Shown in pieces: positions 6,436 through 12,039 of a stretch of 15,358 nt of DNA (positions within the stretch are counted from its first letter, which is position 1; each line of letters begins with the position of its first letter). The position numbers and the translations under genes were made by a program. Source of the DNA: Betaproteobacteria bacterium (lineage in GTDB: Bacteria; Pseudomonadota; Gammaproteobacteria; Burkholderiales; SG8-41); the NCBI GenBank assembly GCA_028292065.1, contig JAQGNC010000344.1:1-15358 (forward strand), in the 5' to 3' direction. The notes below the pieces were generated by a model. The model did no database searches, was not told the DNA's origin, and saw only the letters and a program-made list of their open reading frames with translations.

Positions 6436-7200
6436 CTAACCGTGAAAGCCGATCGCCCGCGAGATCCGGTCCGCCGTCTGGCGAACCTGCTGGGCCCAGT
6501 CGCGGTTCAGGCGGTCGGACGGGGCGGACACCGAGAGCCCCGCGACGAGGCGTCCTTCGTCGTTGTATATCCCCGCGCCTATGCACGAAACGCCTTTCTC
6601 GGCTTCCTCGTTGTCGAAGGCATATCCTTGGGTGCGTATCGAGTCGATCTCGCGCGCCAGCGCAGTGCCGTCGATCAGCGTGTTGTCGGTGTAGCGCGGA
6701 AGGCCGGTGCGCTGCGCGTAGTCGGCCGCGCTCGCGCCCCCGTCGTTCGCGAGAAAGATCTTGCCGACCGCGGTGATGTGCAAAGGCGCGCGCGCGCCGA
6801 TGATCTGCACCACCCGCATCATCGAATTGCCCGCGGCGGTGCGCTCGATGTACACCACCTCGTCGTCGTGGCGCACGCTTAAATTCACGGTCTCGCCGAG
6901 CGCCTGATGCAAAACCTGCATGAAAGGCAACGCTTCCTGGCGCACGCTGATGCGCGATTTGACGAGGCTGCCGAGCTCCAGCAGGCGGATGCCGAGGCGG
7001 TAAGTGCCCGGCTCGATGCGGTCGACGAGGCGGCTTTCGACCATGACGCCGAGGATGCGGTGAGCGGTCGAGGGATGGAGCGTGGTTTCGGTCGCGAGCT
7101 GCTTCAGGTTGACCGGCGCGGTGTGATGCGCGAGCGCGTCGAGCAGATTCATCATCCGCTCGATCACCTGTATCGAAGATTTTGCTTCCTTGACGGGCAT
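6436..7200 (-). CDS. IclR family transcriptional regulator
   Basis: 254 residues, the usual IclR length. The winged helix-turn-helix lies at about residues 10-70, with LKQLATETTLHPSTAHRIL as the recognition region and RIEPGTYRLG as the wing leading into the linker helix. The C-terminal effector domain (about 85-250) contains LSVRHDDEVVYIERTA, APLHITAVGKIFLA and the family-typical YAFDNEEAEKGVSCIGAGIY, followed by GLSVSAPSDRL. It would bind a small carboxylate or aromatic ligand and regulate nearby catabolic genes, possibly including itself. It is divergent from greB across a 137-bp gap and upstream, on the same strand, of the exonuclease. Plausible targets are the Bug-aldolase genes or the lut-mmsA genes; this is inference. 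Confidence 0.93.
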   Translation of the reverse strand: MPVKEAKSSIQVIERMMNLLDALAHHTAPVNLKQLATETTLHPSTAHRILGVMVESRLVDRIEPGTYRLGIRLLELGSLVKSRISVRQEALPFMQVLHQALGETVNLSVRHDDEVVYIERTAAGNSMMRVVQIIGARAPLHITAVGKIFLANDGGASAADYAQRTGLPRYTDNTLIDGTALAREIDSIRTQGYAFDNEEAEKGVSCIGAGIYNDEGRLVAGLSVSAPSDRLNRDWAQQVRQTADRISRAIGFHG

Positions 7201-7223
7201 CGCTCAGCTTCGCAGACCGGCTG

Positions 7224-7252
7224 ATTTTATAGGATGAAATTTTGCGGGGCAA
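7224..7252 (-). promoter_or_regulatory. Candidate iclR promoter with overlapping operator
   Basis: On the minus strand TTGCCC (7247-7252) and TAAAAT (7224-7229) are separated by exactly 17 bp, a plausible sigma-70 promoter about 25 bp before the iclR ATG. The -10 lies within an imperfect palindrome ATTTTAT-AGG-ATGAAAT (7224-7240; 6 of 7 arm positions match). A dyad of this size overlapping the promoter is what autorepression by an IclR protein would look like. The AT-rich patch stands out in GC-rich surroundings. Confidence 0.45.
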
Positions 7253-7287
7253 CACGACGCGTCTGTGGAATGCACCACGCATTCGAA

Positions 7288-7313
7288 CGCAGCCTCGATC
7301 GAACGAGGCTGCG
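7288..7313. promoter_or_regulatory. Perfect 10-bp inverted repeat upstream of greB
   Basis: CGCAGCCTCG (7288-7297) and CGAGGCTGCG (7304-7313) are exact inverted copies separated by six bases. The right arm occupies the place where a greB -35 box would be, given the -10-like TAAACT at 7327-7332. It could be a protein-binding dyad or, if transcribed, a stable hairpin. The regulator is unknown. Confidence 0.5.
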
Positions 7314-7326
7314 CACGCGTTTTCGT

Positions 7327-7332
7327 TAAACT
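7327..7332 (+). promoter_or_regulatory. Candidate -10 box for greB
   Basis: TAAACT ends 5 bases before the greB ATG. If used, transcription would start at or within a base or two of the A of the start codon, giving a leaderless or nearly leaderless mRNA. This agrees with the lack of a ribosome-binding site before the ATG. There is no recognisable -35 hexamer. Confidence 0.35.
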
Positions 7333-7337
7333 AGCGC

Positions 7338-7868
7338 ATGGCTGTGCAACAGAATCGAAGCAGCGATCGCGAGGGCGCCGGCCAGGCGCCGCGCAACTAC
7401 ATGACGCCGCAGGGCTACGCGAGACTCAGGGCCGAGCTCGCTCAACTCTGGGAAAACGAGCGCCCGGAGCTCGTGAAGACGATCACGTGGGCCGCATCGA
7501 ACGGCGACCGCTCCGAGAACGGCGACTACATCTACGGCAAGAAGCGCCTGCGCGAGATCGACCGGCGCATCCGCTACCTGAGCAAACGGCTCGACAACGC
7601 CGCCGTCGTCGATCCCGCGGAGCGCGGCGACACCGAGCAGATCTTCTTCGGCGCGACGGTGACCTACGCCGGTGCCGACGGGGTCGAGCAGACGGTGAGC
7701 ATCGTCGGGCTCGACGAAGTCGATCCCGGGCGCGGCCGCGTCAGCTGGATTTCCCCGATCGCCAAGGCGCTGCTGCGCAAGCAGCCGGGCGACCGCGTCA
7801 GGCTCGCGACACCGGGCGGCGTCGAGGACATCGACGTGATCGAAGTGCGCTATGACCCGCTGCCCTGA
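7338..7868 (+). CDS. greB: Transcription elongation factor GreB
   Basis: 176 residues. After a short poorly conserved head of about 18 residues comes the N-terminal coiled coil (about 20-95), whose tip carries SNGDRSENGDYIYGKKRLREIDRRI. The acidic residues D57 and E60 correspond to those that reach the RNA polymerase active site. The C-terminal FKBP-like domain follows (FFGATVTY … PGDRVRLATPGG). GreB stimulates transcript cleavage in backtracked RNA polymerase. The TGDxSENADY-type signature with YxYGKKRLREID identifies GreB rather than GreA. The head (MAVQQNRSSDREGAGQAPR) is longer than in E. coli GreB. It is transcribed divergently from iclR. Confidence 0.95.
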   Translation: MAVQQNRSSDREGAGQAPRNYMTPQGYARLRAELAQLWENERPELVKTITWAASNGDRSENGDYIYGKKRLREIDRRIRYLSKRLDNAAVVDPAERGDTEQIFFGATVTYAGADGVEQTVSIVGLDEVDPGRGRVSWISPIAKALLRKQPGDRVRLATPGGVEDIDVIEVRYDPLP

Positions 7869-7892
7869 GCGCAGCCGTGGCCGCGCTGCGCT
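7868..7892 (+). terminator. Hairpin at the greB stop codon, weak terminator candidate
   Basis: AGCGCAGC (7868-7875) and GCTGCGCT (7885-7892) form a perfect 8-bp stem with a 9-base loop, starting on the last base of the greB stop. Only two T residues follow, so intrinsic termination would be inefficient. Confidence 0.3.
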
Positions 7893-7900
7893 TCCCAGGT

Positions 7901-7983
7901 CCGTTCGCCCTGAGCAGGCGCACGGCGCCGCAGTCGAGGGGGGAACGGCCGTGTTCATGCTTCGACGAGCTCGGCACGAACGG
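7901..7983. repeat. REP/BIME-like palindromic element (CCGTTCGCCCTGAGC type)
   Basis: Two adjacent imperfect palindromes. Unit 1 runs from CCGTTCGCCCTGAGC to GTCGAGGGGGGAACGG (7901-7948). Unit 2 runs from CCGTGTTCATGCTTCGAC to CTCGGCACGAACGG (7949-7983). This strongly resembles the GTTCGCCCTGAGC…CTTCGAC…GAACGG element that I know from many proteobacterial intergenic regions. It lies in the 155-bp gap after greB, separating it from the protease-like gene. Confidence 0.7.
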
Positions 7984-8023
7984 CCCCTCGTCCTCCTGCG
8001 GATGAGCAAGGCGGGACGCTAGC

Positions 8024-9010
8024 ATGCCGCTGCCTTTCTTCACCGCTGCGCTCGCTTCGTGGCGCGCGGCGTACACCGAGCTGGGCGCCTCCGACGCGAC
8101 ACCCGAGGCGAGCGACGCGGTCGTCAAGCTCAGCATCAAGGCGCTACCCGGCGCGCGCACCGCCGACACCCTCGGCACCGAGCGCGAAGGCACCGGCATC
8201 GTCATCGACGACAAACGCGGGCTCATCCTGACGATCGGCTATCTCGTGCTCGAAGCCGAGTCGATCCTCGTGATGACTCGCGGGAGCCGCATCTATCCGG
8301 CGACCGTCGCAGGCTACGACCATGCGAGCGGCTTCGGGCTCGTGCGCGTGGCGAGCGGGCTCGATTCGCCCGCGATCGCGCTCGGCGACTCGTCCTCGGT
8401 GCGCGAGCTGCACACCATGACGGTCGTGTCCCACGGCGGCGCCGGCGGCCACTCCGCGGCGGCGGTAGTCGCGCGCAGGCGTTTCACCGGCTGGTGGGAA
8501 TACATGATCGAGGACGCGATCTTCACTTCGCCGCCGCGCTACGAGCACAGCGGCGCGGGCCTGCTCGACGAAAACGGCAGGCTCGTGGGCATCGCCTCGC
8601 TGTGGGTGAGCGACGCGCTCGAGATCGGTGCGGCGTTTCCCGGCAACATGTTCGTGCCGATCGACCTGCTCAAACCGCTGCTCGACGACCTGGTTTCGAC
8701 CGGGCGCAGCCGCGGACCCGCGAGGCCGTGGCTCGGGGTCTATTCGGAGCAGCACGAAGGACATCTTTTCGTCTCCCGCACGCTTCCGGGCTCGCCCGCC
8801 GAGCGCGCGGGGCTGGAACGCGGCGACGTGATCCTCGGCGTCGCGGGCGAGACGATCGGCGGTCAGAGCGATTTCTATTACAAGCTCTGGTCGAGCGGGG
8901 AAGCGGGCTGCGACGTGATGCTCCAGGTGCTGCACGAAAAGGCGGTGAGGCAGGTCGTCGTGCGCACCGCGGACAGGATGGATTACCTGCGGCCGTGGAA
9001 GGTGGTTTAG
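8024..9010 (+). CDS. Trypsin/HtrA-fold protein with C-terminal PDZ domain, probable pseudoprotease
   Basis: 328 residues. Residues about 30-225 align by eye with the HtrA/DegP protease domain: GTGIVID for GSGVIID, VAGYD for the GxD segment, LLDENGRLVGI for LLNxxGxVIGI. Residues about 235-325 form a PDZ domain (PWLGVY … GSPAERAGLERGDVILGVAGETI). The catalytic His position (TxxHVV in HtrA) is Tyr73 (LTIGYLV) and the catalytic Asp position (DLALL) is Gly103 (SGFGLVRV). Ser176 is kept, but in HSGAG rather than GNSGG. It should therefore be proteolytically inactive and may act as a binding or scaffold protein. No signal peptide is evident. An in-frame stop at 8003 excludes a much earlier start; AAGGCGGGA (8009-8017) is a fair ribosome-binding site. 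Confidence 0.85.
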   Translation: MPLPFFTAALASWRAAYTELGASDATPEASDAVVKLSIKALPGARTADTLGTEREGTGIVIDDKRGLILTIGYLVLEAESILVMTRGSRIYPATVAGYDHASGFGLVRVASGLDSPAIALGDSSSVRELHTMTVVSHGGAGGHSAAAVVARRRFTGWWEYMIEDAIFTSPPRYEHSGAGLLDENGRLVGIASLWVSDALEIGAAFPGNMFVPIDLLKPLLDDLVSTGRSRGPARPWLGVYSEQHEGHLFVSRTLPGSPAERAGLERGDVILGVAGETIGGQSDFYYKLWSSGEAGCDVMLQVLHEKAVRQVVVRTADRMDYLRPWKVV

Positions 9011-9078
9011 TGGCGGATTTCGATCTTATCGCGCATTCAAGCCGATGGCCTGACGCGAGACAGGGCATTCGGATATGA
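9010..9078 (+). other. Possible 22-residue coupling ORF before lutA
   Basis: A GTG at 9010 overlaps the last base of the protease-like gene's TAG. It is preceded by GGAAGGTGG at 4-base spacing and opens a 22-codon frame (MADFDLIAHSSRWPDARQGI, then RI). Its TGA overlaps the lutA ATG as ATGA (9075-9078). The peptide has no recognisable homologue to me. The start context is better than lutA's own, so it could relay ribosomes onto lutA, but the arrangement may be coincidence. Confidence 0.22.
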
Positions 9079-9809
9079 AAGTCGGCCTCTTCGTCACCTG
9101 CCTCGTCGACCTCATGCGCCCGCGTATCGGTTTCGCCGCGCTGAAGCTGCTCGAAGGCGCAGGGTGCGAGGTCGTGGTGCCGCAGAGCCAGACGTGCTGC
9201 GGGCAGCCGGCGTACAACTCGGGCGATCGCGCGTCCGCGCTCGCATTGGCGCGCAAGGTCGTGGCCGAGTTCGAAGACTGCGAGTATGTCGTCGCGCCTT
9301 CGGGCTCGTGCGCCGGTATGATACGCACGCACTATCCGGATCTCTTTCGAGACGACCCCGAGGCGCTGGCGCGGGCGCAGCGCGTCTGCGCGAAGACCTA
9401 CGAGCTCACCGATTTCCTCGTGAACGTCTTGCGGGTGGAGACGGTACCGGGTCGATACGCAGGCACCGTCACGTATCACGACGCGTGCGCGGGATTGCGC
9501 GAGCTCGGTGTCAAAGCGCAGCCGCGCGCGCTGCTCGCCCAGGCGGGTGTCGCGATCAGCGAAATGACCCAGCCCGAGCAGTGTTGCGGGTTCGGCGGCA
9601 CGTTCGCGGTCAAGTTCGGCGACATCTCTTCGCACATCGCGGAGCGCAAATGCGTAGACATCGCCGCGTGCGGCGTGGATGCGGTCGTGCTCGGCGATCT
9701 CGGCTGCATGCTGAACATCGAAGGCCGCCTGCGGCGACGCGGCGACACGACCACGCGTGTTCTGCATGTGGCGGAAGTGCTCGCGGGTCTACGCGAGGAC
9801 GAGGCTTAA
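9075..9809 (+). CDS. lutA: L-lactate oxidation iron-sulfur protein LutA (YkgE)
   Basis: 244 residues, standard LutA length. The start MKVGLFVTCLVDLMRPRIGF is canonical. Two CCG-type modules are present: C9, C41-C42 (SQTCCGQP) and C79 (PSGSCAGM) in the first; C138 (YHDACAG), C170-C171 (EQCCGFGGTFAVKF) and C211 (GDLGCM) in the second. These ligate iron-sulfur centres. In the known system LutA, LutB and LutC together oxidise L-lactate to pyruvate in the cytoplasm or at the membrane. Here lutA is separated from lutB by two metabolic genes, so the complex may act on another 2-hydroxyacid. The gene sits 64 bp after the protease-like gene and has only a weak ribosome-binding site of its own. Confidence 0.93.
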   Translation: MKVGLFVTCLVDLMRPRIGFAALKLLEGAGCEVVVPQSQTCCGQPAYNSGDRASALALARKVVAEFEDCEYVVAPSGSCAGMIRTHYPDLFRDDPEALARAQRVCAKTYELTDFLVNVLRVETVPGRYAGTVTYHDACAGLRELGVKAQPRALLAQAGVAISEMTQPEQCCGFGGTFAVKFGDISSHIAERKCVDIAACGVDAVVLGDLGCMLNIEGRLRRRGDTTTRVLHVAEVLAGLREDEA

Positions 9810-9826
9810 GGCAGTTAAAACGCAGC

Positions 9827-9860
9827 CACTTCGCCGGGCGCTGCAGCGAGTGGCGAAGTG
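9827..9860 (+). other. Hairpin between lutA and the ketopantoate-reductase-family gene
   Basis: CACTTCGCC (9827-9835) and GGCGAAGTG (9852-9860) pair perfectly over 9 bp, enclosing a CGCTGCAGCG palindrome. A short TTTT follows at 9868-9871, 7 bases after the stem. It may act as a partial terminator or processing site that sets the ratio of lutA to downstream expression. Confidence 0.4.
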
Positions 9861-9888
9861 AGGCCGATTTTGAAGAAAGAAAGAGCAG

Positions 9889-10818
9889 ATGAAAATTGCA
9901 GTGATGGGTTCAGGCGGTGTGGGTGGTTTTTACGGCGGGCGGCTCGCGCATGCGGGATACGACGTGACTTTCGTCGCGCGCGGGGCGCACCTCGAGGCGA
10001 TGCGTGAGCACGGCCTCACGATCGAGAACGAGGCGCAGGGCGACATCCATGTGAAGAACGTGAAAGTGACCGAAGACCCCGCGGCTATCGGCCCGGTGGA
10101 TCTCGTCATCCTGTCGGTGAAGCTGTGGGACACCGAGGCGGCGGCAAAAGCGATCAAGCCGATCGTCGGCCCGCAAACCGGGGTGCTGTCGCTGCAGAAC
10201 GGCGTGATCAAGGACGACATCCTGCGCCGCGCCTTCGGCGCCGAGGCGGTGATGGGCGGCGTCGCGTACGTGGCGACGCACATCGCGCGCCCGGGCGTGA
10301 TCCTGCAGACCGGAACGCTGCAGCGGCTCCTCTTCGGCGAGTACGACAAGCGCCGCAGCGAGCGCGCCGAGCGCCTGCTCGAAGCGTTGCTCAAAGCGGG
10401 CATCCAGGCCGAGCTCTCGGAGGACATCAGGCGCACCCTCTGGGAGAAGTATGTCTTTCTCGTCGGGCTGTCAGGGACGACCGCGACGATGCGCACCCCG
10501 ATCGGCCCGATCCGCGAGAACCCGCAGACCCGCGCTTTCCTGCTCGACCTCATGAAGGAGACCGTGGCGGTCGGCCGCGCGCTCGGCGTCGACCTGCCGG
10601 AGGACTACGCCGACCAGCGGCTGCAGTTCGCCGACTCGGTCGCGCCCGCGATGAGCTCGTCGATGCACCACGATCTCGAGCACGGCAATTCGCTCGAGGT
10701 CGCGTGGCTGTCGGGAGGCGTCGTTCAGCTCGGCCGCGATGCGGGGGTGCCGACACCGATGAATCGCGCGGTGTGGGACATCCTCGCGCTGCACGCCGCG
10801 GGAACCCGCAAGCGCTGA
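9889..10818 (+). CDS. Ketopantoate reductase (ApbA/PanE) family oxidoreductase
   Basis: 309 residues. The Rossmann motif GSGGVGGFYGGRLA (7-20) and VARGAHLEAM suit NADPH binding. The C-terminal domain has the catalytic lysine K187 (LWEKYVFLVG) and the conserved E270 within SSMHHDLEHGNSLEVAWLSG, followed by LGRDAGVPTPMN. Canonical PanE reduces 2-dehydropantoate to pantoate and has Asn four and eight residues after that Lys. Here those positions are L191 and S195, as in a broad subfamily usually misnamed panE. A different 2-keto or 2-hydroxyacid substrate is therefore likely, consistent with the neighbouring racemase-like and lut genes. The start ATG is preceded by AAAGAAAGAG. The next gene begins 2 bases after the stop. 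Confidence 0.88.
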   Translation: MKIAVMGSGGVGGFYGGRLAHAGYDVTFVARGAHLEAMREHGLTIENEAQGDIHVKNVKVTEDPAAIGPVDLVILSVKLWDTEAAAKAIKPIVGPQTGVLSLQNGVIKDDILRRAFGAEAVMGGVAYVATHIARPGVILQTGTLQRLLFGEYDKRRSERAERLLEALLKAGIQAELSEDIRRTLWEKYVFLVGLSGTTATMRTPIGPIRENPQTRAFLLDLMKETVAVGRALGVDLPEDYADQRLQFADSVAPAMSSSMHHDLEHGNSLEVAWLSGGVVQLGRDAGVPTPMNRAVWDILALHAAGTRKR

Positions 10819-10820
10819 AG

Positions 10821-11909
10821 ATGGCGGCGCGCCTCACGGTCCAGTCGCTCAGCGCCACGCCCGTCACGGTGCCGATGAAGCACGTGCTCGGCACCAGCGC
10901 AGCGACGGTGCGCGCAGCGCCGCTGCTGCTCGTCGATCTGCGCACCGAGGAAGGCATCACCGGACGCGCGTACCAGTTCTGTTACGTGCCCGCGGCTGCG
11001 CACGCGATCGTCGACCTGCTGAACGATGCGCAGGAGGCGATCAGGAACGAAGCCGTCGCACCGTTGGACCTGTGGGCGCGGCTTTCGAAGCGCTACACCC
11101 TGATCGGCGTGCAGGGCATCGTGCGCATGTGCATGTCGCTCATCGACGTGGCGGCGTGGGACGCGCTCGCGCAGGCCGCGGGCGTTCCGCTCGCCGCGTA
11201 TCTCGGCGCGACGCCGCGGCCGGTGCAGGCTTACAACAGCAACGGTCTCGGTTTGATGCCCACCGCTGCGCTCGCCGACGAAGCCGACGCGCTCGTGGCG
11301 GAAGGGTTTAGGGCGGTCAAGCTGAGGCTTGGGTACGCGACGCTCGAAGAAGATCTCGCGGCGCTGGACGCGGTGCGCAAGCGTGTGCCGGGTGTGACGA
11401 TCATGGTCGATTACAACCAGGCGCTTTCGGTGCCCGAAGCGATACGGCGGGGGCATGCGCTCGATTCAGAAGGCGTGTACTGGATCGAAGAGCCGATCCG
11501 GCACGATGACTACGCCGGCTGTGCGAGGCTCGCGAATGAGCTTCGAACGCCGGTACAGATCGGCGAGAATTTCTCGCAGGTGTACGACATGCAGGAAGCG
11601 CTCGCGGCGCGCGCGTGTGATTTCGTCATGCCCGACCTCGAGCGCATCGGCGGGGTCACCGGCTGGCAGCGTGCGAGCGCTCTGGCGCACGCGGCAGGGA
11701 TGCCGATGTCGTCGCACCTGTATCCGGAAGTGAGCGTGCATCTGCTCGCGGCGACGCCGACGGCGCACTGGCTCGAATACGTCGACTGGATGGACGCGGT
11801 GCTCAAAGAGCCGCTGCGGGTGGTCGACGGGATGGCGGTGCCGCCGGAGAGGCCGGGGATCGGGCTGGAGTGGGATGAGGAGATGGTTCGTCGGTACGCC
11901 CTGAAGTAA
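10821..11909 (+). CDS. Mandelate racemase homologue (enolase superfamily) with KxR in place of KxK
   Basis: 362 residues, matching mandelate racemase (MR) along its whole length as I remember it: IMVDYNQ, GVYWIEEP, PVQIGEN, ERIGGVTGW, MPMSSHLYPE and LLAATPTAHWLE are near-identical blocks. Metal ligands D197, E223 and E249, the D272/H299 catalytic dyad, N199 and E319 are all present. The KxK motif is K167-L168-R169, so the residue equivalent to MR Lys166 is Arg. Racemisation by the two-base mechanism is therefore doubtful. A His-only epimerase or an acid-sugar dehydratase-type reaction is possible. The ATG at 10821 lies 2 bases after the previous stop and gives the family's usual N-terminus. 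The frame is open much further upstream, but only as a shadow of the preceding gene. Confidence 0.9.
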   Translation: MAARLTVQSLSATPVTVPMKHVLGTSAATVRAAPLLLVDLRTEEGITGRAYQFCYVPAAAHAIVDLLNDAQEAIRNEAVAPLDLWARLSKRYTLIGVQGIVRMCMSLIDVAAWDALAQAAGVPLAAYLGATPRPVQAYNSNGLGLMPTAALADEADALVAEGFRAVKLRLGYATLEEDLAALDAVRKRVPGVTIMVDYNQALSVPEAIRRGHALDSEGVYWIEEPIRHDDYAGCARLANELRTPVQIGENFSQVYDMQEALAARACDFVMPDLERIGGVTGWQRASALAHAAGMPMSSHLYPEVSVHLLAATPTAHWLEYVDWMDAVLKEPLRVVDGMAVPPERPGIGLEWDEEMVRRYALK

Positions 11910-11910
11910 A

Positions 11911-11948
11911 CCGGGGTCTGACCCCGATGAAGCCGGGGTCAGACCCCG
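11911..11948. repeat. GGGGTCTGACCCC palindromic repeat pair
   Basis: CGGGGTCTGACCCCG (11912-11926) and CGGGGTCAGACCCCG (11934-11948) are exact reverse complements separated by ATGAAGC. Each arm is itself palindromic around its centre, so either one 15-bp stem or two small hairpins can form. It begins 2 bases after the racemase-like stop codon. GGGGTCAGACCCC-type palindromes are common REP-like sequences in environmental proteobacteria as I recall. It could also act as a terminator-like stop for the upstream operon, although no T-tract follows. Confidence 0.75.
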
Positions 11949-11990
11949 AAGCGGCGGCTAGGCCCGACGACTCCGGGGATGGACCCAATG

Positions 11991-11996
11991 TAAACT
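11991..11996 (+). promoter_or_regulatory. Candidate -10 box for lutB
   Basis: TAAACT, the same hexamer seen before greB, lies 43 bases before the lutB ATG, just after the palindromic repeat. No good -35 is visible. It would mark the start of a separate lutB-mmsA-lutC transcript. Confidence 0.3.
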
Positions 11997-12006
11997 GCCC
12001 TTGGCC

Positions 12007-12030
12007 CGTTCACTCGTTCACCCGTTCACG
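12007..12030. repeat. Octamer repeat CGTTCAC(T/C/G) x 3 before lutB
   Basis: Three direct copies, CGTTCACT, CGTTCACC and CGTTCACG, end 9 bases before the lutB ATG. On the coding strand this is a pyrimidine-rich tract in the place of a ribosome-binding site. The opposite strand (GTGAACG units) resembles the GTGAAGG/GTGAGGC heptads elsewhere in the window, but the period is 8. Confidence 0.7.
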
Positions 12031-12039
12031 GCTTCAACA

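Noticed and set aside
10125..10820. N-terminal extension of the racemase-like gene
   Set aside because: The frame merely stays open through the KPR-family gene; the protein aligns with mandelate racemase from the ATG at 10821.
12001..12039. lutB start at TTG 12001
   Set aside because: The extra 13 codons translate the CGTTCAC octamers, and LutB proteins start at the MQITSQRF-type N-terminus.
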